Shown: one piece after another, positions 10,500 to 20,149 of the stretch
How the letters are laid out: the number at the start of each line of letters is the position of its first letter
Numbering within the stretch: position 1 is the first letter of the stretch
DNA from: Rhizoctonia solani
Taxonomy: Eukaryota; Basidiomycota; Agaricomycetes; Cantharellales; Ceratobasidiaceae
Length of the DNA stretch: 64,000 bases
Direction of reading: 5' to 3'
NCBI RefSeq assembly: GCF_016906535.1
Contig: NC_057384.1
Coordinates: forward strand, 930,001 to 994,000
Program-made: the position numbers and the translations under genes
The notes under the pieces: model-generated
Databases searched by the model: none
Told to the model about the DNA's origin: nothing
What the model saw: the letters and a program-made list of their open reading frames with translations, nothing else

Positions 10500-10910
10500 T
10501 GTCACAACTAAGCTTGGACCTATGATACAAGTAGGTTTAAAGTCCGTGGCCCTATCACCAATGGACTATGAAACAGGGTAGAGGGCAACTAGGCCTGGGT
10601 TATGGGTTTCTTAGTAAGGTGCACTGATGGCCAACTAGGGGCCTGGGCAAAGGGTAGGAGTAAGCTTAGGATGAATTGACAAAGAGGTCAAGTCTTGCTG
10701 TTTAGCGGCGACTTGACCTGGTTTAAATACATGAGAGAAGCCACATCAAAACCAACAGTACAAAACAACAAGTCATTTTCAATTTCACATCATATATCAA
10801 ATATATCATGTGATCTTGATGAGTCATAATATATACCAGGAAAGGGAAATGTCTTGGAAAAAAGGTAGAAAATAGTAGAAAATCATGTCATGCCAATGAA
10901 GGTCATGACA
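10500..10910 (-). repeat. 5' LTR of A2 (411 bp), with TATA box and predicted start site
   Basis: Matches 4257-4668 except for two C/T differences and one missing A. The minus-strand TATA (tatttaa) starts at 10729 and the predicted transcript start with the self-primer is at 10695. An upstream copy, aggtcaagtc at 10719-10710, forms an inverted repeat with the primer sequence. The flanking TSD tttgt is at 10911-10915. Confidence 0.9.
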
Positions 10911-13607
10911 TTTGTCCCCAAGAAGGATGGGTCCTGCCGTCTAGTAGTTGACTACTGTTGCCTAAATAACTGGACAAAGAAAAACATGTACCCACTTCCC
11001 CGTCCCAATGACCTCATGGTCCAGCTCTGTGGTGCCAAGGTCTTCACTAAATTAGACTTACAATGGGGTTACAACAATGTCTGGGTTAAGGAAGGGGACA
11101 AGTGGAAAACTGCTTTCCACACCAAGTACAGCTTATACAAATCCTTAGTTATGACCTTTGGTTTGACCAATGCACCTGCTGCCTTCCAACACTTCATGAA
11201 CAAGTTGCTTAAAGACCTTCTGGATGTATGTGTCATCATCTACCTTGATGATATCCTAATCTATTCAAAGGATGACGTAACTCACACTCAACACATTCAC
11301 AAGGTTCTACAACAACTGATGGAAAACCAATTATTCTGCAAGGCATCCAAATGCATGTTCCATGTCACATCAGTGGAATACCTAGGAATAATTGTATTGG
11401 ATAAGGGTTTCAGCTTGGATAAGCTCAAAATCCAAGCTGTTCAGGAGTGGCCAACCCCAACTAAAGTCAAGGAGGTCCAATTGTTCCTAGGGTTTGCCAA
11501 TTTCCTACATTGGTTTGTTGCCAATTTCAGCCACATGGCCAGGCTGCTGCATAACCTAGTAAAGAAGGATACGCAATGGAAATGGGATACTAAGGAGCAA
11601 GAAGCCTTCCAAGGTCTAAAGGACGCCATCACAAATGCCCCAGTCCTTTGTCACGCCAACCCTGCCAAACCCTACTTCCTGGAAACAGATGCTTCCAGCG
11701 CAGCCCTAGGTTCTATACTGAGCCAACAACAAGAAGATGGACACTTACACCCCTTAGGTTTCCTATCAGAGTCATTTAAAGGCGCCAAACAAAATTATGA
11801 CACCCACAATCAGGAACTTTTGGCAATAATTAGGTCCTTTGAGTATTGGCGTATATTCCTGGAAGGAACGGAACACCCCATCACTGTCTTCACTGATCAC
11901 TGCAACTTGGAATACTGGAAGGAATCCTGCACATTCAATTGTTGCCATGCAAGATGGCACCTACTCCTTGCCAGCTATAACTTCCAGATTGTATACTGTC
12001 CCGGCAAGCAATCCAGCAAACCAGATGCCCTATCCTGCCGCTCCAATCATGCCAACATTCCACCTGCCAACCAAACCATGTTGCCTGACCCCATATTTGC
12101 CAATGTAGCTGTAATCACGCCTGAAAAGGAACTCCAGCGCCAAATTGAGGCTGCTCTGGACCAGGACAAATCCCTAGAAGAAATATTACAATTCCTTCAG
12201 AATGAGTCTAAAGCACCCCCATCCATTAGACAAGCCTTCAAGGACTACAAAATGGAGGCAGGTCTACTGTTCTACCAAGGAAAAATTGTGGTCCCAGATG
12301 TAGGAGCCCTGCAAATGGACTTGCTAAGGATTTTCCACAACAGTCCCCTGGCCAGCCACCTGGGTAGGCAACGCACCTTGGAACTGGTCTCCCAGAGCTA
12401 CTACTGGCCAGGAATCCGCGCAGACACTTACTGGCACATGGATTCCTGTGAAACCTGTCAACGGATAAGGAAACCAAAGTACACGTCCATCCCACCTCAG
12501 CCTTTGGAGCTCCCAACACAACCCTGGCAACACGTATCCTATGACATGATTGTGGACCTACCAAAGGACAGGATTAACAACTCAATCCTGGTCATCATTG
12601 ATAGCTTTACTAAATACGGTATATTTGTCAAATGCTCCAAGAAACTCAAAGCACCCAAGTTGGTGGACCTGTTCCTGGAACACGTATGGAAGCGTCATGG
12701 CATGCCAGAAAAGACCATATCCAACAGAGGGCAAGTCTTCAATAACAAATTCCTACAAGCCTTGTACAAGCGGCTGGGCATTGATCCACACTTTTCCTTG
12801 GCATACCACCCCCAGAGTGATGGACAAACGGAACAGGTAAATCCCTCTATTGAACACTTCCTCAGGGCTTACTCAGGGGTCAATCAACGGGACTGGACAA
12901 AATGGTTACCAATGGCAGAGTTTGCTTACAATAACGCGGTCCATAGTAGCACAGGGAAGACTCCTTTCAAAGCCTTATATGGATGGGAACCTACCCTAAC
13001 CCCATCCAATGTGCCAACCAATGTCCCAGAAGCAGACAACCTTGCCCAGACAATGGAAGCACAATGGAAGGAGGTGGAATCTGCCCTCCAACTGTCCAAA
13101 CAACAAATGGTGGCTGGAAGTGAAGGAAACCCAACAGAATTTGAGGTTGGGGAAGAAGTTTGGCTTGATGCCAAGAACATCAAACTTAAGACCCTAAGTC
13201 CCAAGTTAACAGAACAACACCTGGGACTGTTCAAAGTCACTGAGAAGATCTCTGATTGGGCTTACTGCCTAGAACTACCTCCAACAATGCGGGTCCACAA
13301 CGTCTTTTACGTAGGATTATTGTCCAAGGTCAAACAAGACAACAACTGGGCCTTCAAAAACTGTCCGCCACCTGTTACTGTGGATGGGGAGGAAGAATAC
13401 AAGGTCAAAGGCATAACGGACACAGTGGAACAAAACAGTGAATGGTTCTTTAGAGTCAGATGGAAGGGATACAGGTCAGAAGAGAATATGTGGGAACCCT
13501 GGGAAAACCTGAAGAATGCGGGGAAAATTTTGAAGAAGTACAAGGAAGAAATGAAAAAGAAGGCTCTTGGTGCTGCCAAGGCCCTTAGAGGGGGGGCAGT
13601 GTTGTAG
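10911..13607 (+). CDS. Element B pol, 5'-truncated but open (RT, RNase H, integrase, chromodomain)
   Basis: About 899 codons of continuous pol reading frame. It enters from about 4230 (SSPVMFVPKKDG-type RT sequence) and is interrupted there by A2; an apparent start codon inside the A2 LTR (10890) is an artefact. Domains in order: RT with YLDDILIYS, RNase H (FLETDASS, FTDHCNLEYW), the H2C2 finger (CETCQ), integrase core and chromodomain (EEEYKVKG, VRWKGY, NMWEP). The stop lies in the LTR. The integrase has Asn for the second catalytic Asp (ISNRGQVF). Many conserved Arg codons have become Cys, Trp or His (GSCRLVVDYCCLNNW), which fits CpG decay. Protease and gag are missing. Confidence 0.88.
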   Translation, partial: FVPKKDGSCRLVVDYCCLNNWTKKNMYPLPRPNDLMVQLCGAKVFTKLDLQWGYNNVWVKEGDKWKTAFHTKYSLYKSLVMTFGLTNAPAAFQHFMNKLLKDLLDVCVIIYLDDILIYSKDDVTHTQHIHKVLQQLMENQLFCKASKCMFHVTSVEYLGIIVLDKGFSLDKLKIQAVQEWPTPTKVKEVQLFLGFANFLHWFVANFSHMARLLHNLVKKDTQWKWDTKEQEAFQGLKDAITNAPVLCHANPAKPYFLETDASSAALGSILSQQQEDGHLHPLGFLSESFKGAKQNYDTHNQELLAIIRSFEYWRIFLEGTEHPITVFTDHCNLEYWKESCTFNCCHARWHLLLASYNFQIVYCPGKQSSKPDALSCRSNHANIPPANQTMLPDPIFANVAVITPEKELQRQIEAALDQDKSLEEILQFLQNESKAPPSIRQAFKDYKMEAGLLFYQGKIVVPDVGALQMDLLRIFHNSPLASHLGRQRTLELVSQSYYWPGIRADTYWHMDSCETCQRIRKPKYTSIPPQPLELPTQPWQHVSYDMIVDLPKDRINNSILVIIDSFTKYGIFVKCSKKLKAPKLVDLFLEHVWKRHGMPEKTISNRGQVFNNKFLQALYKRLGIDPHFSLAYHPQSDGQTEQVNPSIEHFLRAYSGVNQRDWTKWLPMAEFAYNNAVHSSTGKTPFKALYGWEPTLTPSNVPTNVPEADNLAQTMEAQWKEVESALQLSKQQMVAGSEGNPTEFEVGEEVWLDAKNIKLKTLSPKLTEQHLGLFKVTEKISDWAYCLELPPTMRVHNVFYVGLLSKVKQDNNWAFKNCPPPVTVDGEEEYKVKGITDTVEQNSEWFFRVRWKGYRSEENMWEPWENLKNAGKILKKYKEEMKKKALGAAKALRGGAVL

Positions 13608-14179
13608 ACACACTCAATACCAGGGAATTTATTCCCATTTTCTCAAATTTAAACAAAGGCAATCAGAGAACATTTTCAATCACGTGACCTTGGCGCTTAT
13701 ATCATACGCTAAGCGCCAAGCCACGTCCCCCTTTGCGCTTAATCAGCATATGTAGCCACCTCCACCCATGACATCACCATGACACGTCAGCAACACGTAT
13801 GCATGAGTAAGGCTGACTGTGGAGCAGGGTTCTTATTGGATTAGGTATTGGATATTATGTATTTGTAATTAGTCAATCTATGGAATATATAAGGAGGCCA
13901 ACCAACCATGGTAACACCCAGGTCAATTACCTCTTGTTGCATCCCCCCATTGTACAAGGACCTTAGGTCCAGTAAATACTTAGTTTACTAGTTCCATATT
14001 GCCTTAAGCGGCTTCCCAGTTGTATTTAGGTAGCTTCCCATTGCTGTATAGGCCTGGACACCATAATATAGTTGGTTGTTGTTGTAGGTAGCTTAACCAT
14101 TGCCTTAAGCAACTCTTACTTAGTTCCATATGGCTGCAAGTGCCCTCCTCCTCAACGCCCCTTAAGGACGTATAGGACA
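13600..14179 (+). repeat. 3' LTR of element B (580 bp)
   Basis: Preceded by the polypurine tract agagggggggcag. It starts tgttgtagacac and ends ggacgtataggaca. It shares private variants (ggcaatcagagaac, attggatattatg) with the inverted LTR fragment at 29331-29654, which I take to be the other end of the same element. It is followed by gtctg and an inverted F-type LTR fragment. Confidence 0.85.
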
Positions 14180-14479
14180 GTCTGAATATTATATTATTAT
14201 AGAAGAGATTATGTCATCCCCCCCCCACCTCAAATCTGTAGTAGTTTAGTATAGTATATGATAAAGGGCTGGAGGGGGGGAGGTCATGTGACCTAGACTT
14301 AGAGAATATCACTAAGTCCAACCATGTCAACCATAAGTCTCTTATATGTAGGAACCTGGAGGTTCTGAGTGCATATGTGCGAGTATATGCGTGCTTGCGG
14401 TCATGTTGGCGTGCAACATGAGTGTTTTGGAGGCTTGACAAGGTCAGGACTCATGGAAAGAATGGAGTGGGTTGTGACA
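14180..14479 (-). repeat. F-type LTR, 5' part, inverted
   Basis: Reverse complement of the first 300 bases of the F LTR. It begins at the B LTR boundary with gtctg and ends at the LTR terminus ...ttgtgaca at 14479, followed by tgctg. Read in LTR orientation, it carries cagca before its start and cagac at its cut end. Both 5-mers recur at the F-type 3' part at 29655-30402. Confidence 0.85.
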
Positions 14480-14655
14480 TGCTGGCCCAAGCCCAAATTT
14501 GGGGGGTTGCAGGTGTAGTCATGGGTTGTCAGCAGAGGAATAATAGGGCTCTATGGCTTAGTGGTCAAGCTGGTTCAATTCTGGCTAGTTCTATTTCCCT
14601 CTGTTTATGACAAACATCTAGTAAGCTTCTATGCACTGAGAAACATTTGGCTTGT
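14480..14655. other. Unassigned sequence between LTR relics
   Basis: About 175 bp without a convincing ORF. It contains tRNA-like A-box (tggcttagtgg) and B-box (ggttcaattc) motifs, but they are only a few bases apart, so no intact tRNA is possible. Confidence 0.4.
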
Positions 14656-14867
14656 TGTTACACCCTCACAAATTATACCACCAGAATCCCCAAATTTTTC
14701 TATTATTTTCACAGTTTTTTACAAATTCTTTCCCTTAACTTTTTCAGTCACATGATCTTGGCACTTCACATGCCAAGATGCCATGCCAAGAACACCTAGA
14801 TAACAAACATGCTTCCATGCAGTCTGCAGCATGGTTCTTATTTCAATTTACTACTTCTTTTCTCACC
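14656..14867 (+). repeat. Decayed D-family LTR relic
   Basis: Aligns by eye with the start of the D-element LTR (read on D's own strand), but nearly every CpG has become TpG or CpA. Examples: cacgtgatctcggcgc in D is cacatgatcttggcac here; gccgagatgccg is gccaagatgcca. It breaks off at tctcac where a C-family LTR begins. Confidence 0.65.
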
Positions 14868-15220
14868 TGTCCAAGATGTCCTTAAGGGCCATCTAGGTAG
14901 CAGGCACTTGTGGCCATATGGACTTGTATCTAAACCACGTAAGGCAGTGTGGTAGCTACCTACAACAACAAACTATCTAAGTACAGTGACCATGGCTGTA
15001 AGGGCAATGGCAAGCTATGTATCTACAATGAGTAAGTTGCTTAAGGCAACAAGCACAGGTGGGGATTTAGTAGTTACTGGCCTAAGGCCTTGTACAGTGT
15101 AGGGGATGCAACAAGAGGTAATTGACCTGGGTGTTACCATGGTTGGTTGGCCTCCTTATATATTACAGAGGTGGACTAATTACAAATGTACAATATGCAA
15201 AACTATAACCAATAAGAACC
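14868..15220 (-). repeat. Decayed C-family LTR relic, interrupted by LTR E
   Basis: Minus-oriented copy from tgtccaagatgtcc to aataagaacc, with the conserved middle (catggttggttggcctcc). It lacks the U3 start because the E LTR lies there. Strongly CpG-depleted. Confidence 0.65.
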
Positions 15221-15791
15221 TGTCCTAGACGTCTGTAAGGACATCAAGGGTGCAGGCGCTTGTGGCTGTGTGACTAATACAAATATACTGCTTAAGGTGG
15301 CAAGGTTCTACCCAACAATGTCTAGCTACAAAACTACAATGACCAAGGCCTTAAAGGCAATGGCTAGCTACATATGTACAGTGGAGTTGATGCTTAAGGT
15401 GTTGTAAATACTTAGTGTTCTGGCTGTAAGGCCTTGTACAATTGTGGGATGCAACAAGAGGTAATTGACCTGGGTGTTACCATGGTTGGTTGGCCTCCTT
15501 ATATATTCTACAGTTTGGCTAATTACTAATACATGATATCAAATACCTAATCCAATAAGAACCCCATTCTGCAGTTGGTCTTATTCATGCATACGTGTCA
15601 CTGACATGTCATAATGATGTCATAGGTGGAGGTGGCTACATATGCTGACTAAGTGCAGATGGGGATGTGGCTTGGCACTTAGCGTATGATATAAGTGCCA
15701 AGGTCATGTGATTGAAAATGTTGTCTGTTTAACTTTGTTTAAAATTGAGAAAATTGGAATAGATTCTGTGGTATCAATTGTGTCTACAACA
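15221..15791 (-). repeat. 3' LTR of element E (571 bp)
   Basis: Complete C-family LTR in minus orientation, from tgtcctagacgtc to gtgtctacaaca. It is followed on the plus strand by the C-rich complement of a polypurine tract, which marks it as the 3' LTR of the minus-strand element whose chromodomain tail lies at 15792-15924. Confidence 0.8.
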
Positions 15792-15924
15792 CTACCCCCC
15801 CTCTAAGGGCCTTGGCAGCACCAAGGGCCTTCTTTTTCATATCTTTTTTGTATTTTTCTAAAATTCTTTTGGTGTTTTTCAAGTTTTCTTGAGGTTCCCA
15901 TGTGTTTTCTTTGGAACTGTAACC
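15792..15924 (-). pseudogene. Element E pol remnant: chromodomain C terminus
   Basis: The minus strand encodes the end of a chromodomain and tail (GYSSKENTWEPQENL, then KKKALGAAKALRGGVVL), nearly the same as the ends of B and C. It is cut at 15924 by the left LTR of C. The remainder of E is not in the window. Confidence 0.75.
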
Positions 15925-16497
15925 TGTCGTAGACACAGCCAATACCAGGGAATTTATTCCCATTTTCTCGAATTTAAACAAAGGCAAACGGACAACATTT
16001 TCGATCACGTGACTTCGGCGCTTATATCATACGCTAAGCGCCAAGCCACGTCCCCATCCACGCTTACCTCAGCATACGTAGCCACCTCCACCTGATGACA
16101 TCACTATGACACGTCAGTGACACGTATACATGAGTAAGGCTGACTGTGGATTGGGGTTCTTATTTGATACAGTATTGCATATAGTTGTATTTGTAATTAG
16201 GTAGCTCTGTAATATATAAGGAGGCCAACCAACCATGGTAACACCCAGGTCAATTACCTCTTGTCACATCCCCACTTGTACAAGGCCTTACAGCCAGATT
16301 ACTTAGCATTACATACACGCCTTAAGCGTTGACACCACCTTACATACGTAGCTAGCCATCGCCCTTACGGCCTTGGTCATTGTAGTTTAGTAGTTAGACA
16401 TTGTAGGGTAGACCTTGTTGCCTTAAGCGGCACCACCTGTATTCTCACACGGCCACAAGCACCCGCGCCCTTGACGTCCTTACAGACGTCTAGGACA
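15925..16497 (+). repeat. Left LTR of element C (573 bp), TATA and predicted start
   Basis: From tgtcgtagacac to gtctaggaca. The TATA box tatataa is at 16213-16219; 34 nt downstream lies aggtcaattacct (16247-16259), the expected transcript 5' end. This sequence has two mismatches to the primer site at 16500-16512. Confidence 0.85.
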
Positions 16498-16499
16498 CT

Positions 16500-16512
16500 A
16501 GGTAATCAACCT
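16500..16512 (+). promoter_or_regulatory. Element C primer-binding site (self-priming type)
   Basis: aggtaatcaacct, two bases inside the left LTR. Its complement, aggttgattacct, occurs exactly in the LTRs at 20150-20721 (20471-20483) and at 29757-30331, 34 nt after their TATA boxes. The two LTRs of C itself read aggtcaattacct, with two mismatches. Confidence 0.7.
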
Positions 16513-16984
16513 TAAGTTGGTTGCAAACCATGCCTACCAGCACCCACCACACTTAGCCCAACAACAAGAAGGAACCCTGTACTAGCACAAGGGAAATACT
16601 GGAGATTGGGATTGCCTTTTGCTGTTAATAATCAAACCAGGGTTGTCCCCTCCTAGTACCAAATTGCTACAAGGCAGGAATTCCCTATTGCCCGCATACC
16701 CTGGTTGCCGCACCTTTTACCAGCGGACCTAGACAGCCAATACACCCGCTTGCAGAAATTGGGTTCTACATCACGCCCGCCCACAGCTGTGATTAGTAAT
16801 TCCTACTGTTCAACGCTAGGTCGTTTGACGCAAGGTCTTAGCAATCGAGTAACAAAGCGCTCATAAGTCCTGATATAGGCACCTACTAGTCCCCACCACA
16901 CTCTCCACCATTACCTCCCGTACTCCCCCTTGTTCTTCTTCCCAGGCATCCACCCACGCTGGCCGGTCTTACCCCACACACCCA

Positions 16985-18340
16985 ATGGCAACCCGTTCCC
17001 GGCCACCCTCTCGAGCCCGCTCCCCTGTTGATCAGGGACAGCTGGAACCCCTCTTTCTGCCAGCCTCCCCTGAGCTTGGCAAAATATCTCTCAAGCGGGT
17101 CATCCGCCTTCTCTGGGGACTCCAATCCCAGGTTGACCGCATCGAGCAGGCCCTCTTGGAACAAGCCAAAGTTAGCCAAGAGGTTCAAACCAATGTTGAG
17201 AACATCTTGCAAATGGTCAATACTGTCAAGGATGGGCTTGCCCAGCTCCAGCACGCCCAGGGTCCCCACACCCCAGAAGAACAAAAACCCCCTGCGGTTG
17301 AGGAAACTCCCAGGGCCGCGCCCAAAGCTGAGCCTATTGGCAAGGCTCAACCCTTCCTTGGGGCCCCAGCCCCCATCATCTCCACAGGGGCTCCCTGGCG
17401 CAACCCCCTCTCATTATTCAACCCATACCCTTCCTCCTCCTTCCCTTTGGGACCGGCTCCAGCCCCCCAAGGACCTCCACCAGCGCCTATTGTCACCCCG
17501 GCGCAGCCTCCAGTCCCCTCCACTGTAAAGGTGGACCACCCAGATGCCTTCAAAGGCAAAATAGGGTCAGAGGCCAAACAATGGCTAACACGCATGTTGG
17601 CCTGGGTTTGCCTCAACCAGAGGCAGTTCCCCTCGGACCTGGAGGTCCTCAGCTTCCTTCTCATGAACATGGAGGAAGCGGCAGGGGCCTGGGCCCATCC
17701 CCACCTGGACCAACTAGGGTCCCATCGCGCACTCATCCAAACTGTGGATGAGTTCAAGAACAAATTCCTGGCTGCTTTTGGCAACCCAGATGCAACCAGA
17801 GCAGCAGAGCAGAAAATCACTTCCCTCACTCAGACCAGCACTTGTGCCAAATATATTACTAAGTTCCGCACGCTGCAAATGGAACTTGACTGGAACAACG
17901 CCGCGCTCCGCGGCCAATTTGCGCGAGGACTTCACTGGGAGGTCCAAAGACAGATTGCCACAAGGGAAAGGCAACCCCAAATCCTGAGGGAGCTACAAGA
18001 CGCTGCCCTCATCATTGACAACGCCCTCTGCAAGGAGCAAGCCAGCCACCCGCAACAGGGTAGTAAGCCTGGTAAAACTTCTTCCACCCCCAACCAGGGG
18101 GCAAGTACCGGCCAACAGGCCACAAAAACCGGTCCCCTCTCCTCCAATCCCAACTACGTCTTGGAAGAGGAACGCAACCGCCGCTGCACAGAAGGTCTCT
18201 GTGTGAAATGCGGCAAAGCAGGGCATAAGTTTGCCAAATGCAGGACCGGCTGGAAGGCTACCCCCAGGGAGGATAAGGGGAAAGCCAAGGAAACCGCCAA
18301 GACTGGCAAAGACTCCAAGTACCAATTGGGAAAAGAGTAA
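16985..18340 (+). CDS. Element C gag
   Basis: 451 codons, uninterrupted. The N terminus is basic and Pro-rich, followed by a short coiled-coil (about residues 35-80), a Pro-rich linker, a capsid domain (about 170-330, WLTRMLAWVCLNQRQF, LLMNMEEAAGAWAH) and one CCHC knuckle (CVKCGKAGHKFAKC). The start ATG at 16985 is the first in frame after the leader. It ends in GGA AAA GAG TAA, which contains a -1 slippery heptamer. Confidence 0.88.
   Translation: MATRSRPPSRARSPVDQGQLEPLFLPASPELGKISLKRVIRLLWGLQSQVDRIEQALLEQAKVSQEVQTNVENILQMVNTVKDGLAQLQHAQGPHTPEEQKPPAVEETPRAAPKAEPIGKAQPFLGAPAPIISTGAPWRNPLSLFNPYPSSSFPLGPAPAPQGPPPAPIVTPAQPPVPSTVKVDHPDAFKGKIGSEAKQWLTRMLAWVCLNQRQFPSDLEVLSFLLMNMEEAAGAWAHPHLDQLGSHRALIQTVDEFKNKFLAAFGNPDATRAAEQKITSLTQTSTCAKYITKFRTLQMELDWNNAALRGQFARGLHWEVQRQIATRERQPQILRELQDAALIIDNALCKEQASHPQQGSKPGKTSSTPNQGASTGQQATKTGPLSSNPNYVLEEERNRRCTEGLCVKCGKAGHKFAKCRTGWKATPREDKGKAKETAKTGKDSKYQLGKE
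18328..18340 (+). other. Predicted -1 ribosomal frameshift site, gag-pol of C
   Basis: The gag frame reads TTG GGA AAA GAG TAA, so bases 18328-18334 form G GGA AAA, a canonical X XXY YYZ heptamer directly before the stop. The -1 frame is open from here (GKRVRVPAAARKD) into protease. D and A have similar but less canonical sequences at the same place. Confidence 0.6.
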
Positions 18341-20149
18341 GGGTACCTGCTGCCGCGCGCAAGGACCCCAAGGACTCTGGCTTACGTTTGGAATTCTGTA
18401 ATATATCTAGTACCAATAGAATTGCACCCCTTTTCACAATTCCAATACAGCCAGAAAAACAAGCGGAATCATTAGAAGTCCTGATTGATTCAGGTGCCAC
18501 ATCATCCTTCCTACACCCCTGTACCGCGGAACTACTCCGCCTTCCACTCATTGATCTCCCTATACCCCGTATTGTCACTATGCTCAATGGGTCAAGCCCC
18601 CAGGCTGGCAAAATCTGGAAGAAGGCAGTCCTGACCTTCTCCCTTGATGGCAAGAAAATAACAGAGACCTTCCTTATATGTAATACTGGTTCTCACGCTG
18701 CTATTTTGGGATTGAAATGGTTGGAGGCCCACAACCCGGATATTGATTGGAATACGCACACCCTTACCTTCCCTCACACAACCCCCAAACACGTGGCCAT
18801 TGCTGAGGAAGAGGAAGCAGATAAGAACCCTCTTGAAGGAGTACCCTCTGAGTACCATCAATATGCCAAGGTATTTGGGGAAGAAGAATTCAACAAACTT
18901 CCTCCTCACCGGCATTATGACATCGGAATTGAACTCACGGAAGAAGGACCTTTGAATTTGCCCCTCTATAGCATGACTGATGCCAAATCCGCCACGCTCA
19001 AGGACTGGCTCAGGGACAAACTCAAGGCTGGGAAAATCCATCCCAGTAAATCATCCATTAGTTCCCCTGTCATGTTTGTACCCAAAAAGGATGGCTCCCG
19101 CCGATTGGTTGTTGACTACCGCCGCCTTAACAACCGGACCAAGAAGAATGTATACCCGCTGCCCTGTCCTGATGATCTTATGGCCCAGCTCTGTGGCGCC
19201 AAAATCTTCACTAAACTAGATCTACGTTGGGGATATAACAACGTCCAGGTAAAAGAAGGCAACAAATGGAAAACGGCCTTCCGCACTAAGTACGGCCTAT
19301 ACAAGTCCCTAGTCATGACCTTTGGCTTAACCAACGCCCCCGCTGCCTTCCAACATTTCATGAACAAATTGTTTAAAGATCTGTTAGACGTTTGCATCAT
19401 CATTTACCTTGATGACATCCTGATCTACTCCAAGGATGACACAACTCACACGCAACATGTTCATGAAGTCCTGCAGCGGCTATTGGATAACCAACTGTTT
19501 TGTAAGGCATCAAAGTGTACATTCCACGTCACTTCTGTGGAATACCTGGGAATCATTGTCTTGGATAAGGGTTTTAGCCTGGATAAGCTCAAGATCCAGG
19601 CAGTACAAGAATGGCCGGTCCCCACAAAGGTTAAAGAAGTCCAATCATTCTTAGGGTTTGCCAACTTCCTCCGTTGATTTGTTGCCAACTTTAGCCACAT
19701 GGCCAGGCCATTGCATAACCTGGTCAAGAAAGACATGCCCTGGGATTGGGGTAACAAAGAACAGGAAGCCTTCCAAGGACTAAAGGACGCAATCACCAAC
19801 GCACCGGTTCTCTGTCACGCAGATCCAACAAAACCCTACTTCTTAGAAACAGATGCATTGGGCGCAGCCTTAGGTTCCATACTCAGCCAACGTCAGGAAG
19901 ACGGCCGCCTCCATCCGCTAGGTTTTCTATCTGAGTCATTCAAGGGTGCCAAGCAGAACTACAACACCCATGATAAGGAACTTTTGGCTATCATTTGCTC
20001 CTTCAAGTACTGGCGTATCTTCTTGGAAGGAACCATTCACCCTGTCACCGTGTTCACCAATCACCGCAACCTGGAGTACTGGAAGGAGTCCCAAATGTTC
20101 AACCGTTGCCACGCTAGATGGCACTTGCTGTTAGCAGGTTATAACTTCC

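Larger units (their letters stand above)
4257..10910 (-). mobile_element. Element A2: full-length Ty3/gypsy chromovirus, inactive
   Basis: A 6.65 kb element with LTRs at 4257-4668 and 10500-10910 and a 5-bp target duplication (tttgt) on both sides. On the minus strand it carries a leader, an extra coiled-coil ORF, gag, pol with protease, RT, RNase H and integrase, and a chromodomain, followed by a polypurine tract at 4671-4684. The two LTRs differ by two substitutions and one 1-nt indel, so the insertion is recent. The coding part is nevertheless dead: five in-frame TGA codons and damaged protease, RT and integrase active sites. Confidence 0.92.

Noticed and set aside
10890..10910. Start codon of a 905-codon ORF inside the A2 LTR
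   Set aside because: The first codons are LTR sequence read through the insertion site; element B pol simply enters from the left of A2 and has no start here.
14551..14590. tRNA-like A box (tggcttagtgg) and B box (ggttcaattc)
   Set aside because: The boxes are only a few bases apart, leaving no room for an anticodon arm; no cloverleaf can be drawn.
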